Source of the DNA: Salegentibacter holothuriorum
GTDB lineage: Bacteria; Bacteroidota; Bacteroidia; Flavobacteriales; Flavobacteriaceae
DNA length: 51,164 bases
Assembly: GCF_900168045.1 (NCBI RefSeq)
Contig: NZ_FUYY01000011.1
Coordinates: 1-51,164, forward strand
Reading direction: 5' to 3'
This document shows positions 1-7,585 of this stretch, piece after piece. Within the stretch, counting starts at the first letter, position 1; the number at the start of each line of letters is the position of its first letter. The notes beneath the pieces were generated by a model. It had not been told where the DNA came from. It ran no database searches and saw only the letters and a program-made list of their open reading frames with translations. Position numbers and translations under genes: made by a program.

Positions 1-62
1 GGCCATAGGTGTAAAGGCAGCAATGTCATAGCCGAGTGGTACTAATAATCCGTAAAGCTTGA
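1..62 (+). rRNA. 23S ribosomal RNA, 3' end (partial)
   Basis: The window opens inside the last bases of a 23S rRNA. The run GAGTGGTACTAATAATCCGT at about 34-53 is the conserved 3' terminal segment of bacterial 23S rRNA, and a 5S gene follows on the same strand. The 5' part lies outside the window. The exact mature 3' end cannot be fixed by eye; 55-65 is the plausible range. Confidence 0.9.
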
Positions 63-69
63 TGCGATT

Positions 70-98
70 CCTGTTATCCCGCAAGGGATAACGGGAGC
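70..98 (+). other. Hairpin in the 23S-5S spacer
   Basis: Two 11-base arms (71-81 and 86-96, around a GCAA loop) pair with one G-T wobble. The hairpin sits just after the 23S 3' end, so it may be part of the precursor processing structure; that role is inferred from position. The rest of the spacer, about 99-233, shows no tRNA gene or other clear element. Confidence 0.45.
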
Positions 99-233
99 TT
101 GAATGCTTACCGCAGTGTATCGTTATTTTTTGTTTCTTAAATATGTCAACTTATTAGAGTAGGTAGTTGTAAGTAAAAGAGTAAGCGGTAATAACTGCGA
201 ACTTATAGACTGTAAACTTCATACTAAAGATTT

Positions 234-339
<106 letters not shown>

Positions 340-345
340 TTTTTT

Positions 346-384
346 AAAGACCCTTACATTAAGTTGTAAGGGTCTTTTTTTTTT
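346..384 (+). terminator. Intrinsic terminator of the rRNA operon
   Basis: A perfect 13-bp stem (346-358 with 365-377) around a 6-base loop is followed by an unbroken T run to 384. It ends the rRNA transcript immediately after 5S. Confidence 0.92.
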
Positions 385-461
385 GCCTGGAAAGTAAATA
401 AATTGAGATCGTTAAACTCAGTATCGGAAATATGGAGCTTATAAAAGCATTAAGAATTGGT

Positions 462-1049
462 TCAAAATGTTTTAAAATACATATACATCGCTCTTAAGTC
501 TTCTTCTTTTATATTTTTAAAGTTTTGCCAGGGCATAGGTGGTAAAAGGGTACGCCCATTTTCCTGGCCTTTATACTTTCCTTCAACCATGGCTCTTTTA
601 AATTGGTTAAAATTCCAGGAACCTAATCCAGTATCGTGCGGGGTTAGATTAGCGGCATAAGAAACTCACCAGGGACCTATAAAGGCTGTCAAGTCTGAAT
701 TCATTAACATCCAGCCCTTCTCTAAAGTTTCTTTATTAAGTTCTGGTAAATTCTTGTTTGCCTGGTATCCTGAAAAGGCTAATTCTGAAATTGCTTCAGG
801 GCCTTTTGCTCCTATTTTCTTAGGAGAATGGCAATCATGACAACCGATTATCTCTACAAGATATTTACCACGGTCTTCATATTCCTTTTTGCTGAACTTT
901 TTCGCTTTAGGTGTTTGTGCAATAAAATCTTTTTCTATGTTTTTTTCCTTCTTTTCCTCACAGGAATTTAAAATGTATACCATTAGGGCAAACATACAAA
1001 TATGTGTTGCAATTGTTTGCGGACTTAAATTTGATTTTAATAATTTCAT
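462..1049 (-). pseudogene. c-type cytochrome lipoprotein, interrupted by an in-frame TGA
   Basis: The open part (1049 down to 666) begins with a lipoprotein signal (lipobox LNSC) and a single haem-binding motif CHDCH, and stops after LTAFIGPW. Reading through the TGA at 666-668 in the same frame continues without break as VSYAANLTPHDTGLGSWN and later LPPMPWQN, ending at a TGA at 462-464, about 195 codons in all. Related cytochromes have GPWG-(V/T)S-(F/Y)AANLTP here, so the TGA most simply replaces a GGA glycine codon. The lost half holds the probable methionine haem ligand in LPPMPW, so the 127-residue product should not work as a normal cytochrome. Readthrough or a sequencing error remain possible. 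The plus-strand frame at 457-660 is a shadow of this gene. Confidence 0.85.
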
Positions 1050-1277
1050 AACGCTGTGTTTTATACTATCTAATTTATAGAATCAATAGGATGCAAAATA
1101 TGGGGCTAACTAGGTATTTTTGATCCTTGAGATGTAGTGGTAGATCAATGATCTAATATGGTATATGTATTTATTAATTTTTCCTTGGATTATTCTAGGG
1201 CTATAAATAATAACCAATCCTGGATGCTCCTGGTGGAAATAGATCAAGATATTGGCTGTAACTTTAATAGGTATTAT

Positions 1278-1310
1278 TATTCTACAATTTCCTACAATTG
1301 TTGTAGAATA
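1278..1310. repeat. Inverted repeat in a gene-poor interval
   Basis: Ten-base arms TATTCTACAA (1278-1287) and TTGTAGAATA (1301-1310) match perfectly around 13 bases. The inner CTACAA (1292-1297) can instead pair with TTGTAG (1301-1306). The surrounding interval 1050-1533 holds no gene I can support: an 88-codon frame on the minus strand (1110-1376) has low-complexity, Ile/Tyr-rich composition and no recognisable family. The repeat may be an operator or a decayed terminator. Confidence 0.4.
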
Positions 1311-1533
1311 TTTTAACAATTGTCTCATTAGTCTACACATTATTTTAAAAGATAGAGAATAGTTCTTTTTCGCCAAAGTCTGTTTGATCAGGATGTTATA
1401 GTCTACTTCTTTCTTTTAATAAAAAATTAAGAAATTTTGGGACGTTTCGTGCGTTATTATCTGGGAAATTTGGTAGCCAAAAAAGGGATTAACTACCGCT
1501 TCAAATTGAATTATTAAATAAAATGATTAAACT

Positions 1534-2472
1534 ATGTTAAAAAAGAATTTAAACAAATTAGCTTTACTATTAGGTGTTGTATTATTTGCTTCTTGTTCAG
1601 AAGATGATAGTATTGATAAATCAGATAACAGTGCTGGTGAAGAAACTTCAGTTTATATTACCGACTCACCCGTAGATCAAGCTAATGTTAAAGCTGTTTT
1701 TATAACGGTATCAGAAGTTAAATTAAACGGGAAAGCTATTGAAGGTTTCCAGAAATCTACAATCGAAATTAGTAGCTTAACTAAAGGGAATACAGAAATG
1801 TTAGGGAAATTGAATCTTGATGCCGGAACAACTTCCAGTATAGAACTTGTATTGGCAGATTCTGACGATAACAATAATGCTCCAGGTAACTATTTAGTTA
1901 CTAAAGGTGGTACAAAGCAAGAACTTTCGGGTGCTACTCAGATTCAACTTAACGACCAGGTTGAGATCATAGAAGGTACAAAAAACGATATAGTGCTTGA
2001 TTTTGACCTTAGGAAAAGTATTAAACAAGAGGGTGATCAGTATACTTTTGTATCTGGTGGTAAACTTCAAAACAGCTTAAGGGCGGTAAATACTTCTAAT
2101 GCCGGGATACTTAAAGGTAATGTTGAAAATACTTCTGATGCTAATGCTGAGTCAGTAATTGCATATGCATATAAGAAAGGTGAATTCAACGACTCAGAGA
2201 AAGAAGGTGACCAGGGTGTAAGGTTTAATAATGCCGTTAGTAGTTCGGTTGTTTCAGAATCTAATGGTGATTTTGAAATTCATTTTCTTGAAGAAGGTGA
2301 CTACGAGATGTATTTTGCTTCTTACTCAGACGATGATCAGGATGGGAAACTAGAGTTTTCTGGTTTGGTTAATGCTGAAGCTATTGGGGGACTTGACCTC
2401 AATGGAGTTTCTGTAGAAGCTAATACTACAGTAAACCTTGAAATTACTTTTAAAGGGATATTAGATTTATAA
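1534..2472 (+). CDS. DUF4382 domain lipoprotein
   Basis: This 312-residue protein begins with a lysine-rich lipoprotein signal and lipobox (LFASCS), followed by an acidic linker (SEDDSIDKSD). The segment SVYITDSPVDQANVKAVFIT, about residues 39-58, and the following beta-rich domain match DUF4382, a Bacteroidota family of unknown function; the C-terminal 130 residues look like a carboxypeptidase-regulatory-like beta domain. It is predicted to be anchored in the outer membrane or periplasm. It stands alone, with a 5' interval of nearly 500 bases and its own terminator, so it is probably monocistronic. A weak -7-like box (GAAATTTG, 1465-1472) lies upstream. Family call is confident; function is unknown. 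Confidence 0.9.
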   Translation: MLKKNLNKLALLLGVVLFASCSEDDSIDKSDNSAGEETSVYITDSPVDQANVKAVFITVSEVKLNGKAIEGFQKSTIEISSLTKGNTEMLGKLNLDAGTTSSIELVLADSDDNNNAPGNYLVTKGGTKQELSGATQIQLNDQVEIIEGTKNDIVLDFDLRKSIKQEGDQYTFVSGGKLQNSLRAVNTSNAGILKGNVENTSDANAESVIAYAYKKGEFNDSEKEGDQGVRFNNAVSSSVVSESNGDFEIHFLEEGDYEMYFASYSDDDQDGKLEFSGLVNAEAIGGLDLNGVSVEANTTVNLEITFKGILDL

Positions 2473-2501
2473 AAGAGTTAATTAAAGATCATTGAATACT
2501 T

Positions 2502-2530
2502 AATCGGGGTATATACGCCCCGATTTTTTA
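2502..2530 (+). terminator. Intrinsic terminator after the DUF4382 gene
   Basis: An 8-bp GC-rich stem, AATCGGGG (2502-2509) with CCCCGATT (2518-2525), is followed by a T run, about 30 bases after the stop codon. Confidence 0.88.
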
Positions 2531-2610
2531 TTTGAAGAATTTCAACCGAAAATATTTCGCACTATTTTTCTTATAAATTCAGGTAATAGAGAAGTCTAAA
2601 TAACTATTAT

Positions 2611-3441
2611 TTAAACTTCTCTATTTATACTTAAAACCGGTAGTGCATAGTTATTAATTATTTCTTCAGTAATACTAGGGCTAAAGATGGTATCAAAACC
2701 TGTACGATGATGGGTGATACTTGTAAAAAGATCGGGTTTTAATTTATTGAGCGCCATACCTATTCCCCTGGCTTCATTGTTTGCATTTAAACATTGTAGT
2801 TTTAATTCCTTAATTTCGATTTCGGCTAAGAATTCAATAGCTATATTATCTATTTGGTCAGTTTCTCTAAAATTATATGGGGTGTTTATATAAACTAGTT
2901 CTAATCCAGTTTTTAACTTTTCCAGGATTTTATAAACGTGCTTAAACGCTTTTTGAGATTCTTTTTTTAGATCTGTTGCAATTAGGATCTTCTTTAAATC
3001 TTCCAAATCGAATTTATGTTTTATAGCTATAACAGGCACTTTTGAATGACGTATAAGTTTTTGAGTATTCGACCCCATTATTTTTTCAAAACCCTTGGCC
3101 CCATGTGTTCCCATAACAACTAATTCGTAGTTCTCTGGCTTAACAAAATTTACAAGTTCGTCCATAGCAGTGTTGAAAATTAAGCTATAGTCGGCCTCAA
3201 CCCCTTTTTTAATCGCTTTTTTCTCCCATTTTTTTAATTGATCTGTGGTATTATTAATCCTTTCTTTAGTTTCAGGGTATTTTTTTTCATCCTGTAGATT
3301 TAATTTGCCCCAGTCTACTGGAGTGGGCACACTATGCAGAAAGCGTACAGGAAACTGCAAAGTTTTTGCCATTTGAATCGCAAATTCTGAAGCATTATTG
3401 GCAGATTCAGAGAAATCGGTTGGTACGAGTATATATTTCAT
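2611..3441 (-). CDS. Universal stress protein, tandem UspA domains
   Basis: A 276-residue cytoplasmic protein made of two Usp domains. The first (1-142) starts with the usual beta strand KYILVPTDFSE and has the nucleotide-binding signature G-x2-G-x9-G-S/T near residues 111-125 (GTHGAKGFEKIMGSN), so it probably binds ATP. The second half (about 148-276) keeps the fold start (ILIATDLKKES) but lacks the glycine signature, as in many two-domain Bacteroidota members. Such proteins are linked to stress and growth arrest, but the ligand and partners here cannot be read from sequence. The gene is single, divergent from the SpoU gene at 3557. Confidence 0.93.
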   Translation of the reverse strand: MKYILVPTDFSESANNASEFAIQMAKTLQFPVRFLHSVPTPVDWGKLNLQDEKKYPETKERINNTTDQLKKWEKKAIKKGVEADYSLIFNTAMDELVNFVKPENYELVVMGTHGAKGFEKIMGSNTQKLIRHSKVPVIAIKHKFDLEDLKKILIATDLKKESQKAFKHVYKILEKLKTGLELVYINTPYNFRETDQIDNIAIEFLAEIEIKELKLQCLNANNEARGIGMALNKLKPDLFTSITHHRTGFDTIFSPSITEEIINNYALPVLSINREV

Positions 3442-3540
3442 GACGCTTATTTTCTATAAAGTTAAACTCCATCGGTACAATTTAAAATGATAAATATCAG
3501 GTTTAATTCAGGAGGAATTCCGCAGAAAGATTAATTCTAT

Positions 3541-3548
3541 TATTTTTG
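3541..3548 (+). promoter_or_regulatory. -7-like promoter box before the SpoU gene
   Basis: TATTTTTG matches the Bacteroidota -7 consensus TAnnTTTG and lies 8 bases before the ATG at 3557, implying a very short leader. No convincing -33 TTTG/TTG box is visible at the right distance, so the call is tentative. Confidence 0.35.
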
Positions 3549-3556
3549 AAGCACTT

Positions 3557-4021
3557 ATGAAATTAGATAATTTAGAACAGGGTTTTTTTGGAATTGGAAT
3601 ACAAAACGGAAAAACTCCGGAGAATTTGGGCGTGCTTTGGAGATCTGCCCAAAATATGGGAGCAAGTTTTATTTATACTATTGGTAACCGTTATGCCAAG
3701 CAGGCTTGCGATACCCATAAAGCGGTAGGTGCAATGCCGTATTTTCATTATGAAACCTTTGAAGATTTCTATGTGCATTTACCAAAAGGAGCTATGTTGG
3801 TTGGCGTGGAGCTTACTGATGAAGCCGAACCTTTAGAGACGTTTACGCATCCAAGACGTTGTGTTTATTTGCTGGGTGCAGAAGATCATGGCCTTTCAAA
3901 AGAGGCTATTGAAAAATCTCATTTTCTGGTGAAATTTCAATCAACTTTAAGTTTAAATGTTTCAGTTGCAGGGAGTATTATAATGTATGACCGTAGCAGT
4001 AAAACCAAATTTTCTACCTGA
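3557..4021 (+). CDS. SpoU-family RNA 2'-O-methyltransferase (TrmH/TrmL-like)
   Basis: The 154-residue protein has the three SPOUT motifs: NLGVLWRSAQNMGA (about 23-36), YLLGAEDHGLS (motif 2) and LSLNVSVAGSIIMYDR (motif 3), which form the trefoil knot that binds S-adenosylmethionine. The length fits single-domain enzymes such as TrmL, which methylate the ribose of a tRNA or rRNA nucleotide. The RNA target cannot be read from sequence. It stands between the divergent Usp gene and the M1 peptidase. Confidence 0.9.
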   Translation: MKLDNLEQGFFGIGIQNGKTPENLGVLWRSAQNMGASFIYTIGNRYAKQACDTHKAVGAMPYFHYETFEDFYVHLPKGAMLVGVELTDEAEPLETFTHPRRCVYLLGAEDHGLSKEAIEKSHFLVKFQSTLSLNVSVAGSIIMYDRSSKTKFST

Positions 4022-4111
4022 TTTCTGGTCTATTATATTAAAGCTTCAATTTATCAGGGATTATTAAACAGTTTGGTTAAATTAGCAGCAATTATAAAAA
4101 AATTTAAAGGA

Positions 4112-6058
4112 ATGAGATACTTATCCAGAGCTATGCTTGGCCTGGCGGTTGCCGGTTTGTTTACTACCGGTACTAAAGCACAGGAGGTTGTGGAGAACAA
4201 CCAAAAAGATTTTAATGAATTTATGAATCGCAGTGGTAACATGTACCGCGCAGCTTCAGGTAAACCGGGCCCGGAATATTGGCAAAATGAGACTGATTAC
4301 AAAATTGAAGTAAGCTTAAATGATGAAGAGCATACTATAAAAGGGCATATTGAGCTAACCTATACTAATAATAGTCCGCAAGAGTTAGATTTTATATGGA
4401 TGCATTTGGAGCAAAACCGTTTTACCGAAGATTCCCGGGGAACATTGACCACACCAATTCAGGGGAACCGCTACAATGGTGATATGGATGGAGGTTATAC
4501 TATTTCTAACCTGAAAGCTAAAGTAAAGAGAAGTTCTTCTTCCGAATACTTAATAACCGATACCCGCATGCAGGTTTTCTTTGATGAACCCATTCCCGCC
4601 AATGGTGGAGAGGCTACGGTTTCTATGAATTTTGAATATAAGATCCCGGTAGATGGTATGGATCGTATGGGAAGACTTGATGTTAAAGATGGTACTATTT
4701 ACGCTTTAGCACAATGGTTTCCAAAAGCAGCAGTCTTTGATGATGTTGAAGGCTGGAATATAGAACCATATCTAGGTGCTGGTGAGTTCTACTTAGATTA
4801 TGGAGATTATGACTATAAAATTACTGCTCCTGCAAGTCATATTGTAGTAGCATCAGGAGAACTGCAAAACCCAAAGCAAGTATTATCCTCTAAGGTAAGA
4901 GATAGAATGGACAGAGCTTCTAAAAGCGATTCTACTGTTTATTTAATTAAGCCTGAAGAAGTAAACGATATGTCTTTGCGTGCAAAACAGGAGGGTACGC
5001 TTACCTGGCATTTTAAGATGGAGAACACTCGTGATATAGCTTTTGGCTCTTCTAAAGCATTTATATGGGATGCGGCTAAAATAGATTTGCCTAGCGGAGA
5101 GAAAGCTATGGCGCAATCTGCTTATCCTATAGAGAGCGATGGTCAAGGTGCCTGGGGTCGTTCTACTGAATATTCTAAAGCTTCTGTGGAACACTATTCT
5201 AATAAATGGTTTGAATATCCTTATCCCGTGGCTATAAATGTTGCTGCCGATATTGGGGGAATGGAATACCCGGCATTAAATTTCTGTAGTTGGAAAAGTG
5301 AAGGTGCTTCTTTATGGGGAGTGACCGATCACGAATTTGGACATAACTGGTTTCCAATGATTGTAGGAAGCAACGAAAGAAGATATGCCTGGATGGATGA
5401 AGGTTTTAATACTTTCATTAATTATTACAGTACAGTAGCTTTTAACGATGGGGAGTACCCTGCCAGATTAAATAAAACCAGGAATATGACGGGCTGGTTT
5501 ACCAGTGAGCAACGTGAAGGTATAGATACTTACCCAGATGTTTCTAATCTTAGAAATCTTGGAATGATAGCTTATTATAAGCCTGCCATTGGCTTATTAT
5601 TACTTAGAGAGTATATTCTGGGCGAAGAGCGCTTTGACAATGCCTTTAAGTCTTATATTGAAACCTGGGCCTATAAGCATCCGCAACCGGCAGACTTCTT
5701 TAACCATATGGAGAATGTTTCGGGAGAAAATCTTTCCTGGTTTTTTAGCAAATGGTTCTATGGTACCGGTAATATAGATTTGGGTATAGAAGGAGTAAGA
5801 CAGTATGAAGGGAACTATATAATTTCTGTTTCAAACGCTGGAGAAATTCCAATGCCTGTTAAAATGGAAATTACTTATGGAGATGGTTCATCAGAAGAAG
5901 TTACACTTCCTGTTGAGATATGGCAACGAGGAGATTCCTGGAACTACCAACATCGTACCGATAAATCTATTGAAAGCGTAGAATTAGATCCTAATAAAAT
6001 TCTACCAGATGTAAACTCAGGCAACGATTCCTGGCCTAATTCTTTTTACCAGGATTAA
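4112..6058 (+). CDS. M1 family zinc metallopeptidase, exported
   Basis: A 648-residue peptidase of the aminopeptidase N family. The zinc site is HEFGH at about 407-411 with the third ligand glutamate in WMDEGFN (E430), giving the M1 spacing HExxH-x18-E; the upstream GGMEYP segment corresponds to the GxMEN substrate motif but with tyrosine in place of asparagine. I chose ATG 4112 over the upstream TTG at 4073 because AAAGGA precedes it and the protein then starts with a clean signal peptide ending in TKAQ. It probably trims peptides in the periplasm or at the surface. The gene is single and has its own terminator. Confidence 0.93.
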   Translation: MRYLSRAMLGLAVAGLFTTGTKAQEVVENNQKDFNEFMNRSGNMYRAASGKPGPEYWQNETDYKIEVSLNDEEHTIKGHIELTYTNNSPQELDFIWMHLEQNRFTEDSRGTLTTPIQGNRYNGDMDGGYTISNLKAKVKRSSSSEYLITDTRMQVFFDEPIPANGGEATVSMNFEYKIPVDGMDRMGRLDVKDGTIYALAQWFPKAAVFDDVEGWNIEPYLGAGEFYLDYGDYDYKITAPASHIVVASGELQNPKQVLSSKVRDRMDRASKSDSTVYLIKPEEVNDMSLRAKQEGTLTWHFKMENTRDIAFGSSKAFIWDAAKIDLPSGEKAMAQSAYPIESDGQGAWGRSTEYSKASVEHYSNKWFEYPYPVAINVAADIGGMEYPALNFCSWKSEGASLWGVTDHEFGHNWFPMIVGSNERRYAWMDEGFNTFINYYSTVAFNDGEYPARLNKTRNMTGWFTSEQREGIDTYPDVSNLRNLGMIAYYKPAIGLLLLREYILGEERFDNAFKSYIETWAYKHPQPADFFNHMENVSGENLSWFFSKWFYGTGNIDLGIEGVRQYEGNYIISVSNAGEIPMPVKMEITYGDGSSEEVTLPVEIWQRGDSWNYQHRTDKSIESVELDPNKILPDVNSGNDSWPNSFYQD

Positions 6059-6079
6059 TAATATTCTAAAAAGGAAAAA

Positions 6080-6112
6080 AGCCGTTTGAAGTTCATTCAA
6101 ACGGTTTTTTTT
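6080..6112. terminator. Bidirectional terminator between convergent genes
   Basis: A 9-bp perfect stem CCGTTTGAA (6082-6090) with TTCAAACGG (6096-6104) is flanked by an A run on the left and a T run on the right, so it can end both the M1 peptidase transcript and the minus-strand transcript stopping at 6120. Confidence 0.88.
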
Positions 6113-6119
6113 ATTCTTT

Positions 6120-7550
6120 CTATTTCCCTTTAAAAAGTGATTTCTCTTTAATCATTTTGGAGGTGCTCTCCGGAAGCATAGATTCCCAGCCTCCTTTTCC
6201 TTCTCTAATCATTTCATGAACCTGTCTTGAATGAATATCTAAACTTTCAGGGTCATAATCTTTAATATCTACCACCCGGCCATTATCTTTAAAATATTGA
6301 TAAAGCTCCTGCATTCTAGGATGAACTTTTAAGTTCTCACTGGTTGTTATTTCGCCTGTTTCCTCGTTTTTTAGGGGGTAAAGGTAAATTTTAAGGCTTT
6401 TAAAGAATAATTTTCCAAATGCCTCCAAAATTCCGCCACTTAGGTGACGATAATATCTTTCGTCAAAAATATCCTGTAGGGTGCTAACTCCCATAGTAAG
6501 CCCCATACGTTCTTTGGTGTGTTGCCCAAAATATTCTACAACCTTATAATATTCCTGAAAATTAGAAAGCATTACCGTTTGTCCAAGAGAGCCCAACAAA
6601 TCTGCTCTATCCAAGAAGTCCTGTTCATCTATTTCCCCTTCCCCTTTAAGGTTAGAAAGGGTGATTTCAAAAATAACCACTGTTTTATCTTCATCTACCT
6701 TCCTTTCATTTAAAAAAAGCTTGAGCGATTTTTCGTACATCGCCATATTCACTTTGGTAACCGGTCTAAAACTTCCGCGAAGCGTTAAAATATTTCTTTT
6801 ATAAAGAATACTGGCTGGTAATACATTATTGCCATCTGGAGCGAACATAATGGCTTCGGTGATGCCATTTTTTACCAGTTCTAAGCTCATTAAACGATTA
6901 TCTACGTTTTTAAAAGCAGGTCCTGTAAAATTGATGGCGTCAATTTCAATCTTGTCGGTAGAGAGGTGATCAAATAGATGTTTTAGTAGGTTTTTGGGAT
7001 CGTCATGATAGTAAAATGCGCCGTAAATGAGGTTTACCCCCATAATACCTAAACTAATTTGCTGGTGAACCGCATTGTTTTCGTGAAATTGAACGTGTAG
7101 AACAATCTCATTATAATCTTCTCCCGGTGCGGTTTGGAATCTAATTCCCAACCAACCGTGCCCTTTGTATTTTTTAGCCCAATCTATAGTGGCTACGGTA
7201 TTTGCGTAGCTAAAAAAAAGTTTGTTTGGATGCTTTAGTCGGGAAATACGTTCTTCTATAAGTCCGGTTTCATAGCGCATCATACTGGTTAAGCGCTGTT
7301 CTGTAACGTAGCGGCCATCATCCTCAATCCCGTAAATAGCATCACTAAAATCTTTGTCGTAAGCACTTAAAGTTTTTGCTACAGTACCAGAAGCATTTCC
7401 CGCCCTAAAAAAATGACGCACAGTTTCCTGCCCGGCACCAATTTCAGCAAATGTTCCGTATATATTTTCATTAAGGTTAAGGCGCATTGCCTTGTTTTGT
7501 ACGGACGTTATTTCTTTAAACTCCTTTTCTCCTTCAGAAATTATAGACAT
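6120..7550 (-). CDS. Conserved 476-residue protein of unknown function
   Basis: A soluble-looking protein without signal peptide or membrane segment. It carries long stretches typical of a conserved Bacteroidota and cyanobacterial family (NIYGTFAEIGAGQETVRHFF near the N-terminus, GHGWLGIRFQ, FAPDGNNVLPA, LRGSFRPVTKVNM). From memory, database copies are variously named 'TonB-dependent receptor' or 'nicotinate-nucleotide adenylyltransferase'; I see neither a beta barrel nor a nucleotidyltransferase HxGH motif, so neither name is supported. It starts 35 bases after the SulP transporter gene on the same strand and is probably co-transcribed with it. Function unknown. Confidence 0.9.
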   Translation of the reverse strand: MSIISEGEKEFKEITSVQNKAMRLNLNENIYGTFAEIGAGQETVRHFFRAGNASGTVAKTLSAYDKDFSDAIYGIEDDGRYVTEQRLTSMMRYETGLIEERISRLKHPNKLFFSYANTVATIDWAKKYKGHGWLGIRFQTAPGEDYNEIVLHVQFHENNAVHQQISLGIMGVNLIYGAFYYHDDPKNLLKHLFDHLSTDKIEIDAINFTGPAFKNVDNRLMSLELVKNGITEAIMFAPDGNNVLPASILYKRNILTLRGSFRPVTKVNMAMYEKSLKLFLNERKVDEDKTVVIFEITLSNLKGEGEIDEQDFLDRADLLGSLGQTVMLSNFQEYYKVVEYFGQHTKERMGLTMGVSTLQDIFDERYYRHLSGGILEAFGKLFFKSLKIYLYPLKNEETGEITTSENLKVHPRMQELYQYFKDNGRVVDIKDYDPESLDIHSRQVHEMIREGKGGWESMLPESTSKMIKEKSLFKGK

Positions 7551-7585
7551 CGTGTGTGTTTTAGTTGACTATAAAGTTAAGAAAC

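Noticed and set aside
457-660. 67-codon plus-strand open frame after the rRNA operon
   Set aside because: It lies opposite the readthrough part of the disrupted cytochrome gene, whose translation matches a known family; the plus frame matches nothing.
666-668. Selenocysteine at the TGA in the cytochrome gene
   Set aside because: The family has glycine, not cysteine, at this place, and no selenocysteine insertion hairpin is evident just after the TGA.
1110-1376. 88-codon minus-strand open frame
   Set aside because: Ile/Tyr-rich low-complexity product from AT-rich DNA, no recognisable family, and it spans the inverted repeat at 1278-1310.
4073-4111. TTG start adding 13 residues to the M1 peptidase
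   Set aside because: The extra residues would bury the signal peptide; ATG 4112 has AAAGGA upstream and gives a normal signal.
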